Of a stretch of 64,000 nucleotides of DNA, positions 17,557 through 27,147 are shown in pieces. Below the pieces are notes generated by a model, which did not search any database, was not told the origin of the DNA, and worked only from the letters and a program-made list of their open reading frames with translations. The stretch lies in contig NZ_CANKZC010000004.1 in NCBI RefSeq assembly GCF_947488565.1, forward strand, positions 414,065-478,064. The letters are read 5' to 3'. Source of the stretch: an uncultured Psychrobacter sp. (GTDB taxonomy: Bacteria > Pseudomonadota > Gammaproteobacteria > Pseudomonadales > Moraxellaceae). Each line of letters opens with the position of its first letter. The stretch's first letter is position 1. The position numbers were made by a program, and so were the translations under genes.

Positions 17557-18315
17557 ATGGTATCAACGATTGACTTAAATTCAGATATGGGAGAAGGATT
17601 TGGCGCTTGGACGATTGGCGACGGGGTCGATCCCGATATTATGCCACTTATTAGCTCAGCCAATATTGCCGCAGGTTTTCACGCCGGCGACCCCTCTACT
17701 ATGTCTGAGACGCTGCGTCTGGCAGCGCGCCATGAAGTATGCATTGGTGTCCATCCAGGTTTTCGTGACTTGGTCGGCTTTGGACGTCGCCATATCTTAG
17801 CATCTGCTGATGAATTGGTGAATGATGCATTGTACCAATTAGGTGCTCTACGAGAACTTGCCCATCTTGAAGGCCTCAAGATGCATCATTTCAAACTGCA
17901 TGGCGCATTATTCATGCACGCAGCACAAGATGAGGAATTTGCTGAAAAGCTAACTTCTGCCCTAGCAATTGTCGCTCCTAACTTAGCTATTTACTGCTTA
18001 GCGGACACAGCGATAGATCATGCAGCAAAAAATGCTGGGTTACGTAGAGTGCATGAGTTTTATGCAGATCGTGATTACGACGATGAAGGAAATCTTGTGT
18101 TTGTACGCAAGATCAAGCAACTTGATCCTAAGATTGTGGCACAAAAAGTATTACGTGCCTGCCAGCATAATGAAGTAGAGTCAATTAACGGCCAGCTGTT
18201 AACGGTTAAATTTGATTCTGTCTGTATTCACAGTGACACCCCAGGCGCCCTTTCACTGATCAAAGCAGTACGAGCCGCTCTTGATAACGCGGGCATCGAG
18301 GTAGCGGCTCCTTAA
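17557..18315 (+). CDS. pxpA: 5-oxoprolinase subunit A / LamB-YcsF family protein
   Basis: The 252-residue protein has the LamB/YcsF family start DLNSDMGEGFGAW, then SANIAAGFHAGDP, GVHPGFRDLVGFGRR and KLHGALFMHA, and ends with SVCIHSDTPGALSLIKAVRAAL. In the known complex PxpA works with PxpB and PxpC to open 5-oxoproline to glutamate using ATP. PxpB and PxpC are not next to it here; instead an amidase follows 45 bp downstream, so the pair may act on another lactam or imide. The ATG at 17557 is chosen because AAGGAG precedes it by about 7 nt; an upstream in-frame ATG at 17518 adds 13 unlikely residues. Confidence 0.87.
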   Translation: MVSTIDLNSDMGEGFGAWTIGDGVDPDIMPLISSANIAAGFHAGDPSTMSETLRLAARHEVCIGVHPGFRDLVGFGRRHILASADELVNDALYQLGALRELAHLEGLKMHHFKLHGALFMHAAQDEEFAEKLTSALAIVAPNLAIYCLADTAIDHAAKNAGLRRVHEFYADRDYDDEGNLVFVRKIKQLDPKIVAQKVLRACQHNEVESINGQLLTVKFDSVCIHSDTPGALSLIKAVRAALDNAGIEVAAP

Positions 18316-18360
18316 CTTAATTTTCATTAACAATAATTTCAAGGAAGAAGGAAAATAATC

Positions 18361-19845
18361 ATGAAAAATCTCGAAATTGAAGAATTAACTATCGCTGATA
18401 TGCAGACGCACCTTAAGAATGGATCGCTTACTGTACGAGGCTTGGTTGAAGCATACCTCGACCGAATCGAAGCCATTGACAGATCTGGTCCTACTCTTAA
18501 CTCTATCATTACGATCAATCCACTCGCGCTCGATGAAGCCGATCGCCTTGATTCACATTTTGCAGAAACAGGCGAATTTGTTGGGGCGTTGCATGGCGTA
18601 CCGGTGCTTGTAAAAGATCAGATAGAAACCAAAGATATGATGACGACCTTTGGTTCTATCGCTCAGGACGGTTACCAACCAAAAGACGACGCAACCGCTG
18701 TCAAAAAGATCAAAGCAGCAGGTGCTATTATTCTTGCTAAGACAGTGTTGCCAGATTTTGCATCATCATGGTTTGGCTTCTGCTCAAAACAAGGCGAAAC
18801 TAAGAACCCGTATGTTTTGTCACATGATCCGGGCGGCTCTAGTAGTGGTACAGCTGCTGGGATAGCGGCGAATCTAGGGTTGGTTGGAGTTGGCGAAGAT
18901 ACTGGTGGCTCTATACGTCTGCCAGCCAGTTTTACCAATCTTGTTGGTGTCCGTGTCACACCAGGCCTAATCAGTCGCGACGGCACCTCACCGCTTGTGG
19001 TATTTCAAGACACAGCAGGACCGATGGCGCGTACCGTTACAGATGCTGCTCTTCTTTTGGATGCAATGGTAGGCTATGATCCAAAAGATGAATATACTAC
19101 TGCCGCGAGTATTGCCAATCATCAAGGCAGCTATACGGATGCGATGGATATTAACAGTCTTAAAAATGCGCGTCTGGGCGTTGTCCGTAATGCTTATGGA
19201 TCAAACGACAATACTGAGTCAGCAGAAGTTAATCAGATTATCGACTCAGCGCTTGAACAAGCAAAGAGCGCTGGTGCAGAACTAATTGACGTTGAAATTC
19301 CAGATATGATGGAGCACATTACTGAAACCTCCTTATATGGTTCGCATTCGCGACACGACATTAATGAGTTTTTAGCCTCACGTGAGAATATGCCAATCAA
19401 AAGCCTTGAAGAAATCAAAGAAAAGGGCTTGTTTCACCCTGTGCTGGATCTTTTGATTGATATATTTGAAGGACCTGTAAACCCAGAAGATGAGCCTGAT
19501 TATTTTAAAAAACTTGCCGTTCGTGACAAATTCCAGCGCCTAGTTGCCGGAATCGTTGCAAAAAACAACTTAGATGCGTTGGTATTTCCCTGTATTCAGA
19601 TTTTGCCACCATCGAAACAAGATGTCCGTGATGGCAAGCATCAAGTATTAACTTTCCCAACAAATACTTTAATTGCTTCACAAACTTGGATGCCATCGAT
19701 TTGTTTGCCTGCTGGATTTAGTAAAAATGGGTTGCCTGTCGGTATGGAGCTGGTTGTTTTGCCCTATCACGAGCCTGATTTATTCCGATTGGGTTATGCA
19801 TTTGAACAGGCCAATAATGTGCGTCGTACGCCTAAGTATTTATGA
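18361..19845 (+). CDS. Amidase-signature family hydrolase
   Basis: Cytoplasmic amidase of 494 residues with the Ser-cisSer-Lys triad: Lys85 in VLVKDQIET, the cis-Ser within GGSSSGTAAG (about 160-162), and nucleophile Ser184 in EDTGGSIRLPAS. It hydrolyses an amide or a product of ring opening; the substrate cannot be named. Length and motif spacing are normal for the family and there is no signal peptide. It is second in an operon with the pxpA-like gene, suggesting that both act on the same cyclic or linear amide. AAGGAAGAAGG lies just upstream of the ATG. Confidence 0.92.
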   Translation: MKNLEIEELTIADMQTHLKNGSLTVRGLVEAYLDRIEAIDRSGPTLNSIITINPLALDEADRLDSHFAETGEFVGALHGVPVLVKDQIETKDMMTTFGSIAQDGYQPKDDATAVKKIKAAGAIILAKTVLPDFASSWFGFCSKQGETKNPYVLSHDPGGSSSGTAAGIAANLGLVGVGEDTGGSIRLPASFTNLVGVRVTPGLISRDGTSPLVVFQDTAGPMARTVTDAALLLDAMVGYDPKDEYTTAASIANHQGSYTDAMDINSLKNARLGVVRNAYGSNDNTESAEVNQIIDSALEQAKSAGAELIDVEIPDMMEHITETSLYGSHSRHDINEFLASRENMPIKSLEEIKEKGLFHPVLDLLIDIFEGPVNPEDEPDYFKKLAVRDKFQRLVAGIVAKNNLDALVFPCIQILPPSKQDVRDGKHQVLTFPTNTLIASQTWMPSICLPAGFSKNGLPVGMELVVLPYHEPDLFRLGYAFEQANNVRRTPKYL

Positions 19846-19930
19846 TTTTTTAATTTTGAGACTCGCTTTAACGGCTATAGTACTGAGTTACTTAAATGCA
19901 GTGATCTACTCGATAATTTTCACCATCTGC

Positions 19931-19961
19931 AGCAGTTGTCGAAAATACTGCGACAACTGCT
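19931..19961 (+). terminator. Hairpin after the amidase gene
   Basis: Perfect 11-bp stem AGCAGTTGTCG (19931-19941) with CGACAACTGCT (19951-19961) and a 9-nt loop. Only a weak T-rich tail (TTATTTAT) follows, so it may be a terminator or an mRNA 3' stabilising hairpin. Confidence 0.55.
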
Positions 19962-20018
19962 TATTTATCCAGCACACCTTTTTTAAAGACATTGTTAGTT
20001 TGATTAATACTAATAACA

Positions 20019-22577
20019 CTACACCAATAAAAAGGGTGCGGTACGACTAGTCTTGGACTGCGCCACCTCAATAGGCGTGCCTTGAGCAACGACTTGCCCG
20101 CCTGCATCCCCTGCTCCCGGCCCAATATCAATAATCCAGTCGCTATTGCTGGCCACTTGCATATCGTGCTCAACCATAATGACGGTATTGCCCGCCTCGA
20201 CGAGCGCATTCAATTGCGCCATTAGCATCGACACATCGGCAGGATGCAGACCGGTGGTCGGCTCATCCAAGATATAGAGCGTATCACCACGCTGGGTACG
20301 TTGTAGCTCGGTGGCAAGCTTGATACGCTGCGCCTCCCCGCCCGACAGTTCAGTCGCTGGCTGCCCCAGACGCAAGTAGCCAAGGCCAACTTGCAAGAGA
20401 GCATCTAAAGCACGTAATATCAAGGCCTCACCGTCAAAAAACGCATAAGCGGCTTCTACCGTGAGATCCAGCACTTCAGCGATGTTTTTATCTCGGTAAG
20501 TAATCGCCAGCGTGTCATTATCATAGCGCTGACCGTGACAGACTTGACAAGGCGCATAAACACTTGGCAAAAACAAAAGCTCGACGCTAACAAACCCCAG
20601 CCCTTCACAGTTGGGGCAGCGACCCTTTGGCGTGTTAAAGGAAAAACGTCCCGCATCATAGCCACAGGCTTTGGCCTCTGCCGTTGCCGCAAATAATTTA
20701 CGGACATCATCGAACATCCCTGTATAGGTGGCAAGGTTTGAGCGCGGCGTACGGCCAATGGCTTTTTGATTGATATCAATAAGGCGACTGACCTTGTCCA
20801 TGCCAGCAATGATTTTGCCTTTAGTGACCGTCTCAAACTCCTGCTCTAGTAAATCCGCTTCATCCGCTGGCGTATCTGCACTGGATTTTTTTCCTAACGC
20901 TTCATTAACCAGCTCAACTAGCGCCTGACTGACCAAGCTTGATTTACCTGATCCCGATACGCCAGTCACACAGCTCATAACCCCTAGTGGCAACTCAATA
21001 CTTAACCCTTGTATATTGTTACGCTCTATATCAGCAAGCTTTAGCCAAGCGTTAGGTTTTCTAAGCGGTTGTTTGTGTGTCGTCTCTTTATCGGTAAAGA
21101 GATATTGCGCCGTTGTTGATGCAGCAACCTGTCGCAGTCCCTCTACAGGCCCGCTATAGACAATCTTGCCGCCATGCGTACCTGCCTGTGGCCCAACATC
21201 GACCACCCAATCGGCATGACGAATAACGCTCACATCATGCTCGACGACAAACATTGAATTGCCAGCGGCGATGAGCTCATCCAATGCACCGAGTAGTGCT
21301 TGCGTGTCGGCAGGATGCAGACCTGCGGATGGCTCATCAAGCACATATACCACCCCAAACAGCTGCGAGCGTATTTGGGTGGCCAGACGCAAACGCTGTA
21401 ACTCCCCTGGAGATAAGGTCGGCGTGGTGCGCTCAAGCGATAAGTAACCCAAACCCAGTCTCGTTAATGCCTCAACACGCGTTAAAATGTCGCTAGCGAT
21501 CCGCTGTGCGACGATGGCTTTTTCGCGGTTGGGGGTGTCATCTTCGATTTTTATATGCGCTGTTTTTTCCAGCGTTAGCGCCAAATCGGTTAAGGTAAGT
21601 TGCGACAGCTCGCCGATATCCAGCCCTGCAAACTTTACTGATAGCGATTCTTTTTTGAGCTTTTTACCGTGGCACTCTGGGCATACGGATATTTGCATAA
21701 ACTGCGAGACCCGTTTTTTGACCCGCGGACTTTGAGTAGTGGTAAAGGCATTTAAAATAAAGTTTTTGGCGCTGATATACGTGCCCATATAATTGGGCTT
21801 CTCTCCTTTTTCAATTGCAGCGCGCGTTTGCGTCATATTGTATTCAGGATAGACTGGTACCGTTGGCGTTTCATCAGTAAACAAAATCCAATCGCGAGAC
21901 TTTTTGGGCAATTTGTGCCACGGCGTATCGATATCATAGCCAAGCGTGGTCAATATCCGGCTTAAGTTTTGTCCTTGCCAAGCGCCGGGCCACGACGCAA
22001 TCGCCCGCTCACGAATGGACTTGGTACTATCAGGCACCATTAAATCTTCGGTCACATCAAACACTCGGCCAATACCCGAACACGCTCGGCATGCACCTTC
22101 TGGTGTATTGGGCGAAAATGCATCAGCGTAGAGCATGTCTTGATCTGCTGGGTACTCGCCAGCTCGTGAGTACAACATCCGCAAGCCGTTCGATATGGTC
22201 GTGACACTGCCAACGGAGGAGCGTACAGAGGGCGCGCCGCGTTGCTGCTGTAAGGCGACTGCGGGTGGCAGGCCTTCTATGGCATCAACATCTGGCTCGT
22301 CCACTTGATCGATCAGACGCCTTGCATACGGTGACACTGAATCCAGATAACGCCGCTGTGATTCGGCGAACAAAGTCCCAAACGCAAGCGATGACTTGCC
22401 TGACCCTGATATGCCCGTGAACACCACAAGCGCATCACGTGGCAAATCAACGTCGACGTTCTTTAGATTATGGACACGTGCGCCTCGGACTTGAACGTGG
22501 TTGTTTGGTTGCCTGCTCCGTTGATGATTGGGAGTACTATAGAGATCGTGGGAGTTTGTGTTATTGTGCTTGACCAT
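20019..22577 (-). CDS. UvrA-like excinuclease ATPase (UvrA2 type)
   Basis: ABC ATPase of 852 residues, shorter than the 940 or so of housekeeping UvrA. Two nucleotide-binding halves are visible: GISGSGKSS (Lys61) with [15 protein letters not shown] and [13 protein letters not shown], then GVSGSGKSS with [16 protein letters not shown] and [13 protein letters not shown]. Cys pairs occur at [24 protein letters not shown] and CQVCHGQR, but the first CPxCG pair of the N-terminal UvrA zinc module is missing and little space is left for the UvrB-binding domain. UvrA2 proteins have been linked to tolerance of DNA-binding drugs. The ATG at 22575-22577 begins with a polar, Asn-rich tail of 25 residues. 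It stands alone. Confidence 0.88.
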   Translation of the reverse strand: MVKHNNTNSHDLYSTPNHQRSRQPNNHVQVRGARVHNLKNVDVDLPRDALVVFTGISGSGKSSLAFGTLFAESQRRYLDSVSPYARRLIDQVDEPDVDAIEGLPPAVALQQQRGAPSVRSSVGSVTTISNGLRMLYSRAGEYPADQDMLYADAFSPNTPEGACRACSGIGRVFDVTEDLMVPDSTKSIRERAIASWPGAWQGQNLSRILTTLGYDIDTPWHKLPKKSRDWILFTDETPTVPVYPEYNMTQTRAAIEKGEKPNYMGTYISAKNFILNAFTTTQSPRVKKRVSQFMQISVCPECHGKKLKKESLSVKFAGLDIGELSQLTLTDLALTLEKTAHIKIEDDTPNREKAIVAQRIASDILTRVEALTRLGLGYLSLERTTPTLSPGELQRLRLATQIRSQLFGVVYVLDEPSAGLHPADTQALLGALDELIAAGNSMFVVEHDVSVIRHADWVVDVGPQAGTHGGKIVYSGPVEGLRQVAASTTAQYLFTDKETTHKQPLRKPNAWLKLADIERNNIQGLSIELPLGVMSCVTGVSGSGKSSLVSQALVELVNEALGKKSSADTPADEADLLEQEFETVTKGKIIAGMDKVSRLIDINQKAIGRTPRSNLATYTGMFDDVRKLFAATAEAKACGYDAGRFSFNTPKGRCPNCEGLGFVSVELLFLPSVYAPCQVCHGQRYDNDTLAITYRDKNIAEVLDLTVEAAYAFFDGEALILRALDALLQVGLGYLRLGQPATELSGGEAQRIKLATELQRTQRGDTLYILDEPTTGLHPADVSMLMAQLNALVEAGNTVIMVEHDMQVASNSDWIIDIGPGAGDAGGQVVAQGTPIEVAQSKTSRTAPFLLV

Positions 22578-22722
22578 ACCGCAGTCTTTCCTCTTAACTC
22601 ATTGTTATTATAAGATTTGATTCATCAGAGATTAACATACCTTGGTTGTAGCCTATGGCTGGGCTTACGTATTCATAGCATAGAAAGACAAAATGATAAC
22701 TTGACACTTAAAAGAGCATAAA

Positions 22723-22756
22723 AATAGCGCGCTAAAGATGGCCTTAGCGCGCTATT
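22723..22756 (-). terminator. Terminator of the peroxiredoxin-like gene
   Basis: Perfect 13-bp stem AATAGCGCGCTAA (22723-22735) with TTAGCGCGCTATT (22744-22756). On the minus strand it is followed by a short T run (TTTTTATG). Confidence 0.82.
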
Positions 22757-22808
22757 TATTTACCAGTCGATGCGTCTATAACTTATGACGCGTAATTATT
22801 AATCACTA

Positions 22809-23348
22809 TTAATAATCATGAGTACCACGAATGGGATAGTCTTTGTCTCTGATAAACGCCAAACCTTCTGCGAGTATTTCAAGATCAGGTCTTACAAAAG
22901 GATTATTTGAGATATCCACGACTTGAATATCCCCTTTGTCGTTGACCACGTAGATACCAGGTTCAGCAAACGGGTGATCGGTTTCGTTTTCTGAGCGCGG
23001 ATCAGAGATATAAAGCCCCAGCGTTTTCATTTGCTCGACGCTCAAGCCATAAGCGATCGGGAAATTTATATCTATATCGTCAAAATGGCTTTCTAGCTGC
23101 TCTTTACTGTCGCCAGATACTGCAATGATATCGACACCTGTCTTATAAAAAGACGCTTTTCTAGTCTCAAGCTCATTGAGATATTTGGTACACATCGGAC
23201 AATGCTGACCGCGATAAATAACGACCAGTTTCCAATCATGACCATGCGCCGGTTTTCCCAATGACTGCATCTCGCCATTATATAGCTGTACTTCCATCTC
23301 AGGAAACTTGGTACCAGAAAGCAATTTTTGATTGTAAGCTGCTTGCAT
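22809..23348 (-). CDS. Peroxiredoxin-like (AhpC/TSA family) protein
   Basis: Thioredoxin-fold protein of 179 residues. The active-site region is VVIYRGQHCPMCTKYLNELE, with Cys50 and Cys53 forming a CxxC, as in the peroxiredoxin-like family rather than classical 2-Cys Prx. Further family features are AVSGDSKEQLESHF, AYGLSVEQMKTLGLYIS and EPGIYVVNDKGDI. It probably reduces peroxides or acts as a thiol oxidoreductase in the cytoplasm. The frame is open up to 23513, but the ATG at 23346-23348 has AAGGA 8 nt upstream and gives the normal family length. It lies downstream of the DUF819 gene, with a hairpin between them. Confidence 0.88.
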   Translation of the reverse strand: MQAAYNQKLLSGTKFPEMEVQLYNGEMQSLGKPAHGHDWKLVVIYRGQHCPMCTKYLNELETRKASFYKTGVDIIAVSGDSKEQLESHFDDIDINFPIAYGLSVEQMKTLGLYISDPRSENETDHPFAEPGIYVVNDKGDIQVVDISNNPFVRPDLEILAEGLAFIRDKDYPIRGTHDY

Positions 23349-23435
23349 AATTTTATCCTTATATATTCTCATTATTGTAACTTTGAAGATTGATTTTGAC
23401 CAATCGTTCAACATCTCACCAACGATGGTATAACT

Positions 23436-23463
23436 AAAAAGCCGACAGTTAAGTCGACTTTTT
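23436..23463 (-). terminator. Terminator of the DUF819 gene
   Basis: AAAAAGCCGAC (23436-23446) pairs with GTCGACTTTTT (23453-23463) with one mismatch, 6-nt loop, and a T run on the minus strand. It is about 50 bp past the DUF819 stop. Confidence 0.7.
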
Positions 23464-23509
23464 GTTATGAAATGATACGTATTGGCAACTTGCGGAGATA
23501 TTTTTAATC

Positions 23510-24754
23510 TCACCCCACCACCAGCCGCATCATCTGCGTACTGATATAACCGCCAAAGGTACCGACCGCATAACCAAGAATACCCAAAAACACACCTACA
23601 GGTGCCAAGGAAGGATGAAAGGCGGTAGCGACAATTGGTGCTGAAGATGCGCCGCCTGTATTGGCATTGGAGCCGACTGCCAAAAAGAAAAACGGCGCAC
23701 GAATGAGCCTAGCGATAGCAAAGATAATCACTACGTGAATACTCATCCATAGCAGACCAATGAGCAGCAATCGCCACTGTGAGACGATGCCAGCCAGATT
23801 GATTTGCATACCGATAGCTGCGATGAGTACGAAGATAAACACCGTACCGATTTTGGAAGCACCCACATGATCAAGCCGGCGAACTTTGGTAAAGGAAAAG
23901 ATTACCCCTATGATGGTAATGATGACAACCATCCAAAAGAAGCTGCTGGCAAAGCTATATTGTACTGCCCAACTATAAGGCGCAAAAAATCCTGCGATTT
24001 GCCCACCAATAAAGTGTGCCACTCCTACCATAGCAAAGCATAAGCCGAACATCACCATGAGGTCATTAAGTGTCGCTGGACGTGCATGGTCACGCTCGTA
24101 GCTCTCAACCGCTGCAATCACTTTATTAATACTACTGCTATCAGCCCTTAATAAGCGATCTATCTTATCGCTGTGCTTGGCCATGACCAAGATAGCCAAT
24201 AGCCACAATGAGGCATTGGTCGTATCAACCAAAATCATCATGCCAAACAAATCATCACTGACCCCAAACAATTCTTTCATCGCTGCCTGATTGGCAGCAC
24301 CGCCAATCCAGCTACCCGCCACTGCTGAAAACCCGCGCCATAACGTATCATCGCCAAACATACTAGGCGATACCCACTGAGCCACACCCAAACTAATCGG
24401 ACCACTGATAATAATGGCAATACTGGCGGCAAAAAACATAGCGATGGCTTTCCAGCCTAAGCCCAATATCTTGGGCACATCCATCGACAGGGTCATCAGT
24501 AGTAAGCTGGCTGGTAACAAGTAGGTAGCGGTAAAGCCATAAATCTGTGAGCCAATACCATCAGCAAAGACGCCCAAGCTATTCAACGTCGCCGGTATAA
24601 AGCAGCACAATACGATACCGGGCAATACAGCATAAAAACGTCGCCAAAACTTACCGGGCAATCCTTGGGTATAAAATACCAAGCCTATAATGGCCATGAT
24701 AATACCAAACGCTAGTGGCAAACTATCAATTGCAAAACTTGAGGTAGCGGGCAT
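23510..24754 (-). CDS. DUF819-family inner-membrane protein
   Basis: Polytopic membrane protein of 414 residues with about 11-12 hydrophobic helices, matching the DUF819 (YjcL-like) family. Characteristic pieces are GSWIGGAANQAAMKELFGVS, LVDTTNASLWLLAILVMAK and NANTGGASSAPIVATAFHPSLAPVGVFLGILGYAVGTFGGY, the last being a Gly-rich re-entrant-like segment seen in secondary transporters. The transported substrate is unknown. The ATG at 24752-24754 is favoured by GGAG about 8 nt upstream; the frame opens at 24784. It is upstream of the peroxiredoxin-like gene but separated by a terminator. Confidence 0.85.
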   Translation of the reverse strand: MPATSSFAIDSLPLAFGIIMAIIGLVFYTQGLPGKFWRRFYAVLPGIVLCCFIPATLNSLGVFADGIGSQIYGFTATYLLPASLLLMTLSMDVPKILGLGWKAIAMFFAASIAIIISGPISLGVAQWVSPSMFGDDTLWRGFSAVAGSWIGGAANQAAMKELFGVSDDLFGMMILVDTTNASLWLLAILVMAKHSDKIDRLLRADSSSINKVIAAVESYERDHARPATLNDLMVMFGLCFAMVGVAHFIGGQIAGFFAPYSWAVQYSFASSFFWMVVIITIIGVIFSFTKVRRLDHVGASKIGTVFIFVLIAAIGMQINLAGIVSQWRLLLIGLLWMSIHVVIIFAIARLIRAPFFFLAVGSNANTGGASSAPIVATAFHPSLAPVGVFLGILGYAVGTFGGYISTQMMRLVVG

Positions 24755-24859
24755 CAAAGGGCTCCGGAGTGTGCGATTTATCAAAGTTTGTCAGTATAGA
24801 CAAGGCAAAAAATAGGTGCAAGCTGCTATTTGACCAAACCCTAAATTGGATAGACACAA

Positions 24860-24890
24860 AAAAAGCCAGATAACACGTAACTGGCTTTTT
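24860..24890 (-). terminator. Terminator of the DEAD-box helicase gene
   Basis: AAAAAGCCAG (24860-24869) pairs with CTGGCTTTTT (24881-24890), 11-nt loop. T runs occur on both strands; the helicase gene reads into it on the minus strand. Confidence 0.85.
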
Positions 24891-24959
24891 ACAACTTTAC
24901 TATAGGGCTAAATGAGCGGCTTTGCTATAAACCGTGATTAGCCGTTAAAGCTAACGTTA

Positions 24960-26591
24960 TTACGAGTTTCTACCACGGTTGCCACCAGTTGGACGACCTT
25001 GACCACGGCTGTCAGAACGATTGGCTGGACGACCTTGGCTACCATTTGGACGACCGCGACCAGAAGCGGCACGTTCACCGCGCGGTGCGCTATTACCGTC
25101 ACCGCGGTTAGGGCCACTGCGTTTACCTTGGTATGGTTTGCCGCCTGAGCGCTCATTTGGTTTGCCTTGATAGCCACTGTCGTTGCTGGCGCGTTGACCA
25201 GTCGCTGCGCGATCACTTGAACGACCACCGGTGGACTTGCCAGCATAACCGCCGCTTGAACGGCCACGGCCTTGACCACCACCGTTAGAGCGTCCGCGAC
25301 CACGGCCACGCCCTTTACCTTTGTTTTCACTCGGTACATAAGTTTTCTTTGGCTCCATGCCTTCAATGACACAGACTTCCATCTTACGATCCAAGTAGCG
25401 ATTGATAGCGTTTAGCTGTGGACGATCATCCATGCTACATAAGCTAATAGCCACACCAGTACGTCCTGCACGGCCACAACGGCCGATACGGTGGACGTAG
25501 TCTTCTGTTTGACGCGGCAAATCGTAGTTGATGACGTGTGAGATGGCTGGTACGTCTAAACCACGGGCGGCAACATCAGTCGCTACCAAGATTTTGCACT
25601 TGCCATTGCGTAAGTCTTGCACAATACGGTTACGCTTACTTTGTGGTAAGTCACCATGTAGGAAGCTGGCTTTATGACCTTGTTCTTGTAACGATTTGGC
25701 CAATTTTTCTGTACTACGTTTGGTCGCCGCAAAGATGATAATCTGATCCATCTCTGGTTGACAAACGATTTTATCAAGCAAACTATTTTTGTGATTAAAA
25801 TCATCACAGTAATACACTTTTTCTTCAATGTGTGCTGATTCAACTTTGATTGACACACGCTCAGGATTTTTAGTGAAGCTTGCAGCGATTTTGCCAACTG
25901 GGCCGTCCCAAGTCGCTGAACACATAATCGTTTGACGATCCGTTGGTGCCGCACTCAAGATATCACTAATGTCATCAGCAAAACCCATGTCTAGCATGCG
26001 ATCCGCTTCATCCAGCACGAGTACTTCAAGGTTTGATAAGTCAACACGGCCTGCTTTGATATGGTCAAGTAGACGACCTGGTGTGGCGACAATGACCTGT
26101 ACGCCTTTTCTTAACGCTGTGATCTGGCCGTTGTATGGTGCGCCGCCAACCAATGGCACGCAAAATAGACCGCGCATGTCTTTAGAATACGTACGCACAC
26201 TATCATGTACTTGCTGGGCAAGCTCGCGTGTTGGCGTTAGAATAAGGGCTTTGGTGAGCTTATCAAAGCTGGTAGCACGGCTCAAACGATCCAGTACTGG
26301 GATGACAAAAGCGGCGGTTTTACCACTACCGGTTTGCGCCGACAATAATAAATCACGGCCTTGCAGAGCAAAAGGAATGGCTTGTGCTTGAATGGGAGTT
26401 GGATTGGTATAACCAACGCGATCAAGCGCCGTCAAAATTGGCTTGGCAATATTAAGGTCAGTAAAGGTAACTTGATCTTCTTTGGCAGCAGTAGCCGCTT
26501 GATTATCAGTATCAGAGGTGTCGGTATTTGCAGTATCAGTATTTTCGATGATGCCGTTTTCAGCGGCGATGGTAGATAAGATATCAGTCAT
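24960..26591 (-). CDS. rhlE: DEAD-box RNA helicase with RG-rich tail (RhlE-like)
   Basis: ATP-dependent RNA helicase of 543 residues. Motifs in order: Q-motif region NPTPIQAQAIPFALQ, AQTGSGKTA, PTRELAQ, VLDEADRMLDMG, SAT, and HRIGRCGRAGRTG. The core ends near residue 410 and is followed by a tail of about 130 residues, very rich in Arg, Gly and Ser (GRGRGRGRSNGGGQG and similar), which probably binds RNA. The N-terminus carries an Asp/Thr-rich stretch before the core. RhlE-like helicases remodel ribosome assembly and decay RNAs, often at low temperature. The ATG at 26589-26591 has AAGGA 7-8 nt upstream. A gene-free leader of more than 500 bp precedes it. Assignment to RhlE rather than another DEAD subgroup is tentative. 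Confidence 0.88.
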   Translation of the reverse strand: MTDILSTIAAENGIIENTDTANTDTSDTDNQAATAAKEDQVTFTDLNIAKPILTALDRVGYTNPTPIQAQAIPFALQGRDLLLSAQTGSGKTAAFVIPVLDRLSRATSFDKLTKALILTPTRELAQQVHDSVRTYSKDMRGLFCVPLVGGAPYNGQITALRKGVQVIVATPGRLLDHIKAGRVDLSNLEVLVLDEADRMLDMGFADDISDILSAAPTDRQTIMCSATWDGPVGKIAASFTKNPERVSIKVESAHIEEKVYYCDDFNHKNSLLDKIVCQPEMDQIIIFAATKRSTEKLAKSLQEQGHKASFLHGDLPQSKRNRIVQDLRNGKCKILVATDVAARGLDVPAISHVINYDLPRQTEDYVHRIGRCGRAGRTGVAISLCSMDDRPQLNAINRYLDRKMEVCVIEGMEPKKTYVPSENKGKGRGRGRGRSNGGGQGRGRSSGGYAGKSTGGRSSDRAATGQRASNDSGYQGKPNERSGGKPYQGKRSGPNRGDGNSAPRGERAASGRGRPNGSQGRPANRSDSRGQGRPTGGNRGRNS

Positions 26592-27147
26592 GAGAATCCT
26601 TGGTAAGTATAAGTTGCTGCACATTCAGCAAGCTTGATGCATACCACTGATAACCGTTCATCACGCTGCTTTTATCAACCATTACCGAAACACAAAAAAG
26701 TGTCGATAATTAAAAGCCAAGCCAATAAAGCTTAGAGCCTCTACAATAAATGCGTGCGTGCTGTCTGACGTATTTTGGTGGTAGTGCCGAGTGTCTTATC
26801 CTTGTCTGATACAAGCGCATTATCGATGCTTTATCCAAAGCAGATAAGGGCGAATAACAACCAATCTAGCCCATACTCATGGGTCAGTAGATAAGATATG
26901 AGTCAAAAATAACTGACATATTATCAAGGTTATTTAAGTACACAAAATCATCGGCAACAATTACTAATGGTCAATCCTAGACCCAAAATCGCAGGCGATG
27001 TTATCAATCTCATAATTCACGAGAGCCTATGCTAACGTGGCGACGCAGTATAGCACAATGAAACGGCTATCAATACCTATTTTTTAATGTATTGGCAAAA
27101 ACATAATGTTTGCAAGTTAAAAACAGGGTTTTATGAATCTGTAGAGC
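26592..27147. other. Long upstream region of the DEAD-box helicase
   Basis: A 556-bp gap between the helicase start and the end of the DUF1176 gene. It is less A/T-rich than most spacers here. Several short inverted segments are present but no clear terminator. In other bacteria cold-inducible helicase mRNAs carry long regulatory leaders, so part of this may be transcribed 5' UTR. Confidence 0.4.

Noticed and set aside
24938-25372. 144-codon frame over the helicase tail
   Set aside because: Val/Ala/Lys-rich shadow of the Arg/Gly-rich tail in another frame; the helicase frame is clearly real.
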